Source: a virus | Virus record (IMG/VR): IMGVR_UViG_3300035137_000091 | Coordinates: 1 to 25,723 of that record | Length of the DNA: 25,723 nucleotides | Reading direction: 5' to 3' (one strand) | Part shown: positions 7,636 to 14,380 of the stretch, one piece after another | Numbering within the stretch: position 1 is the first letter of the stretch | Layout of the letters: the number at the start of each line of letters is the position of its first letter | Program-made: the position numbers and the translations under genes | The notes under the pieces: generated by a model | What the model saw: only the letters and a program-made list of their open reading frames with translations | The model's database searches: none | What the model was told of the DNA's origin: nothing

Positions 7636-9009
7636 TTACAGCGTCAGCGTGCCGTTGATTTCAACTTTGTGAATTGCCCCGGAAAGAGTGGCCGTGAAGG
7701 TTACATCCGGCAATGTTCTGGCAGCTTTATCAACGGTTGAGATGTCCGCCGCATCCGGAGCGGTCACCACAATAGAGTCTACATCAATAATTTCCTGATC
7801 AGCCGCATCTACCAACACACCCCGAACCAGTCCAGTTATGACTTGAATCCCTCCATCATTAAGAGGGATTTTCCGAAGGTTCACCAGTTCACCAAAAATG
7901 GTTTCCTGCATGGTAGCCACAATCCAGTCAATCCCGCGAATCACGTCAATATATTCCCCAGAGGCAACAGTGCCATTGGAAGTGATGCTCACTCCGGCAA
8001 CAGGAGTATAGATATTTCCACTTTTGTCATATATGGCATTTTCCTGAGCTGAAGTCAGTACATAAGAAGGCACTCCAGTAAGAGTCTTAAACTTCCAAGT
8101 CTGGGATCCGGCATCATAAGGCAGGGCTTCTCCCGGCCATGCAGCATGAATATACTCTCCACTCTCCGCATCATCCGCATTTGTTGTGGGATCCAAATAG
8201 AAGACTCCAACGGACCGGTCATAATTCTGATCCTGCATGTAGGAAAAAATATCATCTGTCACTGCCGGGTTGTAGGCGTCTGTATCTGTACTGAAATAGA
8301 AAAAGATTTTCACCTGAGTTTCTGCCCAAGCTGCGGCTAACTTCTCATTGGCCTCAGAGACCAGTCCCTGAAAAGTGATGGTCTCATCAGGCTGCGAAGC
8401 CCCACCAGTAATAACCACAGAGCAACTCTGTACTCCGGTTCCGGGGATTGAAATGTCCAGGGTTCTAGTATTCGTGTCCCCAGCATCAATTGTGACCACA
8501 GCATCAGTAATGTCTGACTCAATTTCAGTCTCCAATGCTGCCATAGTTTCAGCCTGACCAGTAACAAAAGCCACAGGATCCACGGCAGTGCCGTTGATCG
8601 TGAAAACAATCGAATTACTGGCCACAAAATCAGCATCAAATACGACCTTGGCTGTCTGCTCACCTAAGATGATGAAAGCATACCATTCTCCGGAAGCAAT
8701 CTGAATTGCCGTAAGAGCAGCAGTCCAATCTGCATCTCCTGAATCTTTTCTTCCCACAAAAACTTCATCCACGGCCGGATTCTGAGAAAATACCGCCGCG
8801 GCGGCCAAATACACCGGATCCGTAGTTGCCCAACCATCTGCAACCATCTCAGTCAAGCTGGCATAAGTGCGATAACGGTCAAAAGTAGTTGAGGTCTTGT
8901 CTGTGTTGAACTCACTGATTATCCCGAAAGTGCCAAAATTAGCAGTCTGGATAGAGGCCGTCTGCCGGGATATCGTGACTTCAACAATTCCATCCAAAGG
9001 ATTACCCAT
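7636..9009 (-). CDS. Tail sheath protein (DUF3383 type) with inserted domain
   Basis: 457 residues. The start is the ATG at 9009, with AGGAGG seven bases upstream; a longer open frame upstream lacks a site and would overlap the terminator gene. Residues 1-117 (IVEVTISRQTASIQTANFGTFGI, later PAVDEVFVGR, SGEWYAFIIL) and 217-457 (EKLAAAWAETQVKIFFYFS, DVIRGIDWIVATMQETIF, FTATLSGAIHKVEINGTLTL) form the sheath fold. Residues ~119-216 are a foreign-looking module that interrupts it. Contracts around the tube at infection. The C-terminal strand would complete the inter-subunit mesh. Followed closely by the tube gene. Confidence 0.88.
   Translation of the reverse strand: MGNPLDGIVEVTISRQTASIQTANFGTFGIISEFNTDKTSTTFDRYRTYASLTEMVADGWATTDPVYLAAAAVFSQNPAVDEVFVGRKDSGDADWTAALTAIQIASGEWYAFIILGEQTAKVVFDADFVASNSIVFTINGTAVDPVAFVTGQAETMAALETEIESDITDAVVTIDAGDTNTRTLDISIPGTGVQSCSVVITGGASQPDETITFQGLVSEANEKLAAAWAETQVKIFFYFSTDTDAYNPAVTDDIFSYMQDQNYDRSVGVFYLDPTTNADDAESGEYIHAAWPGEALPYDAGSQTWKFKTLTGVPSYVLTSAQENAIYDKSGNIYTPVAGVSITSNGTVASGEYIDVIRGIDWIVATMQETIFGELVNLRKIPLNDGGIQVITGLVRGVLVDAADQEIIDVDSIVVTAPDAADISTVDKAARTLPDVTFTATLSGAIHKVEINGTLTL
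8362..8655 (-). other. Inserted domain in tail sheath, shared with cement protein
   Basis: Residues ~119-216 of the sheath. Landmarks are VVFDADFVASN, VFTINGTA, TMAALETEIES, DTNTRTLDIS and GGASQPDETITF. The cement protein carries the same landmarks in the same order (IVFDADFEASN, DTDNRTLLI, GGSGQPDGTITY). DNA at 8615-8645 matches 12793-12823 at 29 of 31 bases. The flanks GEWYAFIIL and AAAWAETQVK read as one sheath segment split by the module. Confidence 0.8.
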
Positions 9010-9010
9010 A

Positions 9011-9607
9011 TTATTCTCCTCCTGTCTCGAATGTATAATCCCAGTCCACGGTATCAATCCAACTAAGTCTCTCAGTAGCTTTGACCGCAAACCCGAATTG
9101 AATATCCAACATTTCAATCAGGTCCCATTCCCCTCCCCTTTCCTCTGGGGATGCGGAAATACCCAATTCTGTAAGGAAAGCAACCTGGTTAGTGGCCCCA
9201 AGCTGCTGAATCTCTTCCTTTTCTATGCTCATAAGCAGTTCCTGAAGGAACCGGCCATCTCCCCCATTGGGGACTCCAGTAGATTCATTCCGACTGCCTA
9301 TTTCTTTCAGTGTTATTGTAGCCTGGAAGTCCTGGACCATTTCCTGTACTCCATTTTCTCCTGGGGCTATCGGATCCCCCTCTTCATCAATAGGAATCCC
9401 TGAATCATTGACCTTGATCCCACCTTTTGTTGCCCGACCAATTGGATGAAACCCAAAAGGATTCGATATAGTCAAATACGGTGGATCAGGGCGGGGTGCG
9501 CTTTGGTACTCCTCAATTATTTTTAGGTCCCTTGCTGGTGTAGCCTCCGTATTAATCACCTTATTTATCCAACTATATACAAAATCCATCAATTCGGTAG
9601 GAGTCAT
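9011..9607 (-). CDS. Tail terminator (neck gp12-like / LIC_12616 type)
   Basis: 198 residues. It begins with a helix (TELMDFVYSWINKVI), a proline-rich segment around RPDPPYLTIS, then MVQDFQATITLKEIGS and a long helix (DGRFLQELLMSIEKEEIQQL). It ends in AVKATERLSWIDTVDWDYTFE, the strand pattern of terminator proteins capping the tube and sheath. Located immediately before the sheath, as expected. Overlaps the head-closure gene by ATGA at 9604-9607. Family assignment comes from pattern and position; the sequence itself is divergent. Confidence 0.68.
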   Translation of the reverse strand: MTPTELMDFVYSWINKVINTEATPARDLKIIEEYQSAPRPDPPYLTISNPFGFHPIGRATKGGIKVNDSGIPIDEEGDPIAPGENGVQEMVQDFQATITLKEIGSRNESTGVPNGGDGRFLQELLMSIEKEEIQQLGATNQVAFLTELGISASPEERGGEWDLIEMLDIQFGFAVKATERLSWIDTVDWDYTFETGGE

Positions 9608-9963
9608 GCTGGTACAGGCCCCCTATATTCCACAACATATTCATAATGGGGGATAATATTATTTTGCCAAGACCTCAATGCTATTACTTCCCACCGATCC
9701 TCTAGCCAATAGATCATATCCCCTTTGTTTTCTGTTCCCTGTTCAGCCACTTTTAATTCCGTGTCGGTAAACAATTTCATTTTGCCCAGATTGTCTTCGC
9801 CCACATTAAGATTTTGGGCCTCAAATCCACTGAGGGGCTGAACTGATCCCTCAATAAACACATCTCCGCTTGGAGAGGCAACCCACAATCGGCCTACATA
9901 GGCCCCAGTTTTGTTCTCACCAGAAATATTACTGTGAAATTCAGCAAACTCTTCATATCCCAT
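9604..9963 (-). CDS. Putative head closure (head-tail joining) protein
   Basis: 119 residues. A beta-rich protein: VGRLWVASPSGDVFIEGSVQPLS, GKMKLFTDTEL, KGDMIYWLEDRWEVIALRSW, then PHYEYVVEYRGP. The WLEDRWEVI... W...HYEYVVEY end resembles the small barrel of head-closure proteins. Its place between the gp10-like neck protein and the tail terminator fits that role, closing the connector and receiving the tail. Start ATG at 9963 overlaps the previous TGA by one base. The call is mostly from position and strand pattern, so a general neck role is safer than a specific one. Confidence 0.55.
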   Translation of the reverse strand: MGYEEFAEFHSNISGENKTGAYVGRLWVASPSGDVFIEGSVQPLSGFEAQNLNVGEDNLGKMKLFTDTELKVAEQGTENKGDMIYWLEDRWEVIALRSWQNNIIPHYEYVVEYRGPVPA

Positions 9964-10421
9964 CAGACTTCATCCTTGTGGGTGACAGAGTTTCTCATGA
10001 TGGCTGTATCAATCAGAGGTTTGGAACTTCCCTTCATCAAAATGGTCCTGGGTTTCAACGGGAGGAATGTTCCAAATGAAATAGACCGCTTGATATAATA
10101 CACCATCTTTTCTCCTGTCAATGCAATCAACCTTGCTGGGGACAATCTCCCATCCAACATGGTTCCATACTGACTGTCAATAAAATCATAAAACTTCCTT
10201 TGATTCGCATCAAAAGCATTTCGGGTGAAGGGTCTTTGGGGAATGTTCCGCCGGGGGGATCCCAATTCATGAACAGCCCCTCTGGCTGCCACGTCCGTCT
10301 CCGGGGATCCCCCATGACCAAAAAGGCCCACCTCAGTAACAGCCCCGTTGAGCTTCAACAGATCTTTTTTGATCTGTTCCCACCCCAAATCTTTCTCAAT
10401 GACCTCACTGTGTACAGGCAA
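9963..10421 (-). CDS. Neck/tail completion protein (HK97 gp10-like)
   Basis: 152 residues. It has EVGLFGHGG, RGAVHELGSPRRNIPQRPFTR, a helix, and PLKPRTILMKGSSKPLIDTA followed by MRNSVTH. The 'HELG...IPQRPF' and 'KPLIDTA-M-NSV' signatures define the gp10/virion morphogenesis family that acts at the head-tail joint. No ATG lies near the front; the start is TTG at 10421, six bases after AGGAGG. Overlaps the end of the DUF4054 gene by 17 nt. Confidence 0.78.
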   Translation of the reverse strand: MPVHSEVIEKDLGWEQIKKDLLKLNGAVTEVGLFGHGGSPETDVAARGAVHELGSPRRNIPQRPFTRNAFDANQRKFYDFIDSQYGTMLDGRLSPARLIALTGEKMVYYIKRSISFGTFLPLKPRTILMKGSSKPLIDTAIMRNSVTHKDEV

Positions 10422-10761
10422 CTCCGCCTCCTGTCAATCCTACTGCCGGAATATTCCCATTGATCAATCCTTCCAGCTGCCGACCATAGTGGGTCTGGCC
10501 CAAATCTGCATCACCGCCCTGGGCTTGGGAATAGCTGATGGCCAGTCCTCCTTCCCTCTTGCTAGAAGCAGCCCCGGGGGAACCTGACCGGCGGTCCCTG
10601 AGGGTCATCATATGTGCCGCCCTCAGAGCAACCGCCAGATCATAATTGACTCCAAAGAAACATGAGGACGTACGGCCGGCCGCCAAGCTCAGAAAGGTTG
10701 TCTTTCCAGCATCAGAGGCGAACTGAGGAGCAATAGCATCCAAAACTGTACTAGCACTCAT
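10405..10761 (-). CDS. Head-tail connector protein (DUF4054 type)
   Basis: 118 residues. Signatures VLDAIAPQFASDAGKTTFLSL, FFGVNYDLAVALRAAHMMTL, SSKREGGLAISYS and GQTHYGRQLEGLI fit the DUF4054 family, an adaptor that sits under the portal (gp6-like connector role). Start ATG at 10761 overlaps the upstream TAA (TAATG). The family is clear; the connector role is from family context and synteny with the neck genes that follow. Confidence 0.85.
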   Translation of the reverse strand: MSASTVLDAIAPQFASDAGKTTFLSLAAGRTSSCFFGVNYDLAVALRAAHMMTLRDRRSGSPGAASSKREGGLAISYSQAQGGDADLGQTHYGRQLEGLINGNIPAVGLTGGGVACTQ

Positions 10762-11258
10762 TATTCCATTTCCACCTTGGGTGAAGCAACCTGAGTGGCC
10801 TTATTTGTTTTGCTTTCCTCTTCTTTGGTTTTGGCCTTCTCCGTCTGGGCGCCCATCTTTTTGTATTCCTTCTCCAGCTCATTCTCACGGGCGCGGAGAA
10901 TAGTCCGGGATTCGTCACCCTTGGCCTGTTCCAGCATTTTCCTTAATGAGTCCAGGTCATATGTCTCCCGGGCCAAACGTTTCACCTGGGCCGGATCCAT
11001 CAGATCAATAGTGGCCGAAATCTTTTTCCCATCCTTCTCCACGGTATAGGCTTCAATCTGACCACTTCTGATCTTACCTTCCAAAATGCCTTCAATGTCC
11101 TGATAGAACTGGTCCGGGACATAGTTCACTCCGGGCTTAAGGATAACCTTACCAACCTTCCGGCCAGCAACTTTCTGTCCCTTTTTGTTGGTGACTCCAC
11201 TAGCTTTCTTCATCCGCGGAACGATCAGGATCCGATTTTCTTTCCATTCCAAAAACAT
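10761..11258 (-). CDS. Unrecognised charged protein after major capsid gene
   Basis: 165 residues, not recognised. The N-terminal third is compact (LEWKENRILIVPRMKKASG, VILKPGVNYVPDQFYQDIEG). It then becomes a long helical, highly charged region (QVKRLARETYDLDSLRKMLE, RARENELEKEYKKMGAQTEKA) with Lys/Glu/Thr low complexity and a valine/proline end. It starts at ATG 11258 behind GAGGAGG and lies between capsid and connector genes, a slot that often holds small head proteins. A head-assembly or fibrous accessory role is possible, but nothing in the sequence shows it. Confidence 0.7.
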   Translation of the reverse strand: MFLEWKENRILIVPRMKKASGVTNKKGQKVAGRKVGKVILKPGVNYVPDQFYQDIEGILEGKIRSGQIEAYTVEKDGKKISATIDLMDPAQVKRLARETYDLDSLRKMLEQAKGDESRTILRARENELEKEYKKMGAQTEKAKTKEEESKTNKATQVASPKVEME

Positions 11259-11288
11259 TTCCTTTCCTCCTCTTCCTTTTGTCTTGGA

Positions 11289-12224
11289 TTAGATACCATC
11301 TGCGTAAGACACAGACAGTGGATAGTATACAATCACGCCGCCGGAGCGGGAGTGAATAGGCACAACAAACTCCATGTTGTGCTGCTGGGGAGCAAATTGC
11401 TCAATGGTCTGGGGTACTTCATAAGTCAGGTTCATGGGATCTTTTTTATACACCATCATCCGATCATTGGAATCATCAGCAGATCCGGCATCAGCCAGCT
11501 CAACCAGCCAGTCAATTGTCTTGATGTGGGGGTTGTTCTCCAAGAAGTATTTCATAATGGTTCTTTCAGTGTCCCCAGTCATACGGGTATTCGCAATCAA
11601 TTCATACTGATCGATAGGCAGCAGCATGGTATCCGGAACTTCCCGACCATTGGTGGAGTCTATAATGCCCGTTACAATGCCGCTCATATCCGCAATAATC
11701 TCATCGGGAGTTTTGCTGGCCCAGTCAGTGGTCCCCGCGTCTCCATCAGGCAAGGTGTACTCAGTAATACCGGGATAGTCGATGAAGCCCTGAAGTCCAA
11801 AACTATCATCGCCATTCCACGCAATATCATTGTGTTTTTCTTCCTGCGCCCTTCGGGCAGCGTCAGCCCTTCTCTGATCCAGGTTCTTGCCAGCCATCTG
11901 GCTTTCCCGGATTTCCTGAATGGAATATCCAAAACTGTTACCGATAGACCGCACCTTCTGAGTCACTTCTTCCCCGTACACATCCGCACGCGGAAAGTCA
12001 TTGGCATAATCAGCCACGATCTTCGCAAAGCCAATTTTGGTATATCTCTGGTAAGTGATCTCCCTGGCTCCGGAATTGGCTTCAGTGGATACCGGAATGA
12101 GTGCAGCATACTTCAGGTCTTTGTACTTAGTGTCATAAGACCGGGCCTTGATGTACTTCAACTCCCTGTCAAAAAAAGCAGACTCATTAGCATCCAGCCG
12201 GAAAGGGTCATTGTGTTTCTTCAT
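11289..12224 (-). CDS. Major capsid protein (DUF2184 type)
   Basis: 311 residues. The N-terminal arm (FFDRELKYIKARSYDTKYKD) leads to AALIPVSTEANSGAREITYQ and YGEEVTQKVRSIGNSFGYSI, then a long helix (RRADAARRAQEEKHNDIAWN) and GLQGFIDYPGI. The HK97-fold axial part includes PDTMLLPIDQYELIANTRM and the end SRSGGVIVYYPLSVSYADGI. This is the DUF2184 capsid pattern. ATG at 12224 follows GAGGAGG. Flanked by the cement protein gene upstream, consistent with a head operon. No N-terminal scaffold (delta) domain is visible; the scaffold is supplied by the protease fusion gene. Confidence 0.9.
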   Translation of the reverse strand: MKKHNDPFRLDANESAFFDRELKYIKARSYDTKYKDLKYAALIPVSTEANSGAREITYQRYTKIGFAKIVADYANDFPRADVYGEEVTQKVRSIGNSFGYSIQEIRESQMAGKNLDQRRADAARRAQEEKHNDIAWNGDDSFGLQGFIDYPGITEYTLPDGDAGTTDWASKTPDEIIADMSGIVTGIIDSTNGREVPDTMLLPIDQYELIANTRMTGDTERTIMKYFLENNPHIKTIDWLVELADAGSADDSNDRMMVYKKDPMNLTYEVPQTIEQFAPQQHNMEFVVPIHSRSGGVIVYYPLSVSYADGI

Positions 12225-12239
12225 TTCTTTCCTCCTCTT

Positions 12240-12995
12240 TTAAGCAAAAGCAATTTCGCCATAGGTCATAGGGGCCTGGCCCTGAACCCGGAGCTCTGCA
12301 TTGCCTGCGGTAGCCACATCTTCTGTATAGTACCCTGTAAGTTCCTCACCGGAAGTGCTGAACTTACCAAGGTTGGCTCCCTCAGTAGTAACTACATAGG
12401 GAGTTCCATTGACACTTACAGCTGCAGCCGTCTCTCCCCTGATCCATCCGTCCACCATAACATTGACCGCGTCCTCTGCATCATACGCAGCAGAACTGTC
12501 ATAAGGCATTTTTTGAGTGAACAGAGATACGCCCAGGAATATCTGTCCTGAACCATAAGTGATAGTTCCGTCCGGCTGTCCGGACCCACCTACAACGGCC
12601 TCAGTCACAGCTGCAGTCTCACCCTTCACACGAATGAGCAGGGTCCGATTATCCGTATCTGTAGAGTCCAGAGCAGCTTCCACCCCCTCCAAAGCCTGTA
12701 CTGCAGCCAATAACAGGTCCATAGTATTATCATGGCTAGAAGCGTAAGTAACATCATCTGCAGCAACGGTATTCACCGTAATGGTGATGACGTTACTGGC
12801 CTCAAAATCAGCATCAAAAACGATTTTGCCCACATCGTTCTTGTACCCCCAACATTTGCCGTCCTCACCAATATAGCCAAAGACAGGCAGGCCAAAGGCA
12901 ATCTCTTCCTGAGCAACTTTGCTCTCTACCCGGGAATAACTCCCAGATTTCATACCGGGGATCCCCCGGTCCATGTCTCCATAAGCTGCCATCAT
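12240..12995 (-). CDS. Capsid cement/decoration protein (Gp24-like) with inserted domain
   Basis: 251 residues, long for this family; removing the insert leaves about 156. The flanks, residues 1-55 (GSYSRVESKVAQEEIAFGLPV, FGYIGEDGKCWG) and 151-251 (IFLGVSLFTQ, DAVNVMVDGWIRGE, AELRVQGQAPM), fit Gp24-type cement proteins that stabilise capsid hexamers from outside. The interrupting module (~57-150) is shared with the sheath. Two adjacent ATGs are possible: 12995 (ATGA overlap with the scaffold stop) or 12992, which has a better spacing from AAGGAGAG. Confidence 0.82.
   Translation of the reverse strand: MMAAYGDMDRGIPGMKSGSYSRVESKVAQEEIAFGLPVFGYIGEDGKCWGYKNDVGKIVFDADFEASNVITITVNTVAADDVTYASSHDNTMDLLLAAVQALEGVEAALDSTDTDNRTLLIRVKGETAAVTEAVVGGSGQPDGTITYGSGQIFLGVSLFTQKMPYDSSAAYDAEDAVNVMVDGWIRGETAAAVSVNGTPYVVTTEGANLGKFSTSGEELTGYYTEDVATAGNAELRVQGQAPMTYGEIAFA
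12546..12827 (-). other. Inserted domain in cement protein, shared with tail sheath
   Basis: Residues ~57-150 of the cement protein. Landmarks: IVFDADFEASN, VITITVN, TMDLLLAAVQ, DTDNRTLLIRVKG and GGSGQPDGTITY. The order and spacing match the sheath insert, with roughly a third of residues identical and a nearly identical N-terminal block at DNA level (12793-12823). The predicted split is between GYKNDV and IFLGVSLF, which would otherwise join as ordinary cement-protein sequence. Confidence 0.8.
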
Positions 12996-13558
12996 TTCTC
13001 TCCTTTCCAGCGACCGCTAAGTTCTTTTTCATATTCATCACGCTTGGCATCCAGGTTCAATTCCGGATCCGGCTTTTTGGAGTCCAGAACGGTCTGAATA
13101 TTTTGGTCAGCCGCCGCATCAGTCTTTTCCAAATCTTCCCGAGCAATGTCAAAACGGACATTGATATATGTCTCATCTTTTTCATCCAGGTTCAGATCGG
13201 GGTTGGATTTTCCGATAACTGCTTTTTTGATATCCAGATCAGACATACTATCCTGGACCTCCACGCCAGCTTTCTCTGCTACCCGGAGCAGATCCAGTCT
13301 GGCCTTGACAGCTGCGTCAATCCGTTCCTGGTCGTCAGCAGCATCCTTGGCTTCCTTCAAGTCTTTTTCAGCTTTTTCCAGCTTGGCCTTGAAGTCATCC
13401 CTTTCAGCTTCCAAGGTGGATATCTGTTTGACAGTATCCTCCTTGTAGACGTTAAATTCATCAGTTTTCGCTTTCAGGTCTTTCTGCGCTTTGTCCATTG
13501 TTTCAATGACCTTGGCCTCTGCCTGATAATCCACGCCATCAATTCTGGTCGTTTTCAT
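12992..13558 (-). CDS. Nested scaffold protein from internal start
   Basis: An in-frame ATG at 13558 (residue 275 of the fusion) is preceded by GGAGG at 13564-13568 with a 5-nt spacer. It lies exactly at the linker between protease and coiled-coil scaffold. It would give a separate 188-residue scaffold beginning MKTTRIDGVDYQ. Nested protease/scaffold genes of this kind are known from lambda C/Nu3. The site is seen in the sequence; its use is inferred. Confidence 0.6.
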   Translation of the reverse strand: MKTTRIDGVDYQAEAKVIETMDKAQKDLKAKTDEFNVYKEDTVKQISTLEAERDDFKAKLEKAEKDLKEAKDAADDQERIDAAVKARLDLLRVAEKAGVEVQDSMSDLDIKKAVIGKSNPDLNLDEKDETYINVRFDIAREDLEKTDAAADQNIQTVLDSKKPDPELNLDAKRDEYEKELSGRWKGEK

Positions 13559-14380
13559 ATGGTCCTCCATATTATTTATTTCACCAACGCAGAAAGCGTC
13601 AGCAGAATCCATTCTCATGCGGGCAGCATCTCCCGCCCGGGCCCGATCAACGGCAGCAACATGGTTGTACCGGATCCGCCTCTGTATCCCATCATAGGGG
13701 ATCCCACACCAAACCCCAGGGGTGGGATCGTACACCATAGAATAACCGGCAGACAATTCCTGACGACCATCCATGATATCCTGAATTGTGTCCGGATCCG
13801 TCCAGGTCAAATCATTGGCCAGGTTGTATCCATCACTCAATTTTTTCCCGTTCATGTATTCAGGATTCTTGGGCATCATGTCTTCCCAATTGGCCGGGTA
13901 TGAGGGATTGTCCCCAGTCATTCCCTTCCCGTACTTGGCAATGTTCTCTGCGGTCACTCTTTCAGGGGGGTGCATATTGGTCAGAGGGATCCCCTTCAGT
14001 GAAGCAATGGAATCAGGGTGGAATACCTCAGAGGGGTGCCGCAATTCCCGGCAGACAGAGCCGTCTTTGTTCTGGTACAGGAAAACCCCCACACAGGTGA
14101 TAACCGCCCTGCCTTTCAGATAGCCGTCATCAGTAAGATCAAACCGGGAGGTCATCCAATCAGGAGCCTCTATGCGGTCAAACCGGGTTTCCTCAGGGAG
14201 CCCCTTCAGATCCGCTGAAAAAGAAGGGGTCAACTCATCGGTCCGCTCCGGTCCGGACCCGGGGTTGGTTTCATCAGCAGAATCCTTCTTCTTTTTCTTG
14301 GTTCCGCATTTGTCCTCTTCTTCAAGTTCCTGATCTTCTTCCTCCGGGATCTCTCCGGCAACTCTCTTTTCTTCTTTCAC
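12992..14380 (-). CDS. Prohead protease (DUF2213 type) fused to scaffold
   Basis: 462 residues. A charged leader (~1-60) precedes the protease domain at ~80-258: DDGYLKGRAVITCVGVFLYQ, RELRHPSEV, PLTNMHPPE (H137), QELSAGYS (S210), YNHVAAVDRARAGDAARMRM (H240). H137 and S210 are candidate catalytic residues. From ~275 the sequence is a long coiled coil (STLEAERDDFKAKLEKAEKD and following), typical of a scaffold. The protease would cut scaffold and capsid arms during maturation. Starts with GTG at 14380 (GTGA overlap with the LamG gene) behind AGGAGG. Confidence 0.88.
   Translation of the reverse strand: MKEEKRVAGEIPEEEDQELEEEDKCGTKKKKKDSADETNPGSGPERTDELTPSFSADLKGLPEETRFDRIEAPDWMTSRFDLTDDGYLKGRAVITCVGVFLYQNKDGSVCRELRHPSEVFHPDSIASLKGIPLTNMHPPERVTAENIAKYGKGMTGDNPSYPANWEDMMPKNPEYMNGKKLSDGYNLANDLTWTDPDTIQDIMDGRQELSAGYSMVYDPTPGVWCGIPYDGIQRRIRYNHVAAVDRARAGDAARMRMDSADAFCVGEINNMEDHMKTTRIDGVDYQAEAKVIETMDKAQKDLKAKTDEFNVYKEDTVKQISTLEAERDDFKAKLEKAEKDLKEAKDAADDQERIDAAVKARLDLLRVAEKAGVEVQDSMSDLDIKKAVIGKSNPDLNLDEKDETYINVRFDIAREDLEKTDAAADQNIQTVLDSKKPDPELNLDAKRDEYEKELSGRWKGEK

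Noticed and set aside
11352-12551. A 399-residue plus-strand open frame
   Set aside because: It lies antisense to the well-supported capsid and cement genes, has no ribosome binding site of the kind used here, and the translation shows no domain pattern.
13103-13903. A 266-residue plus-strand open frame
   Set aside because: Antisense to the protease-scaffold gene; its Phe/Leu-rich translation is what the opposite strand of a Lys/Glu-rich coiled coil gives.
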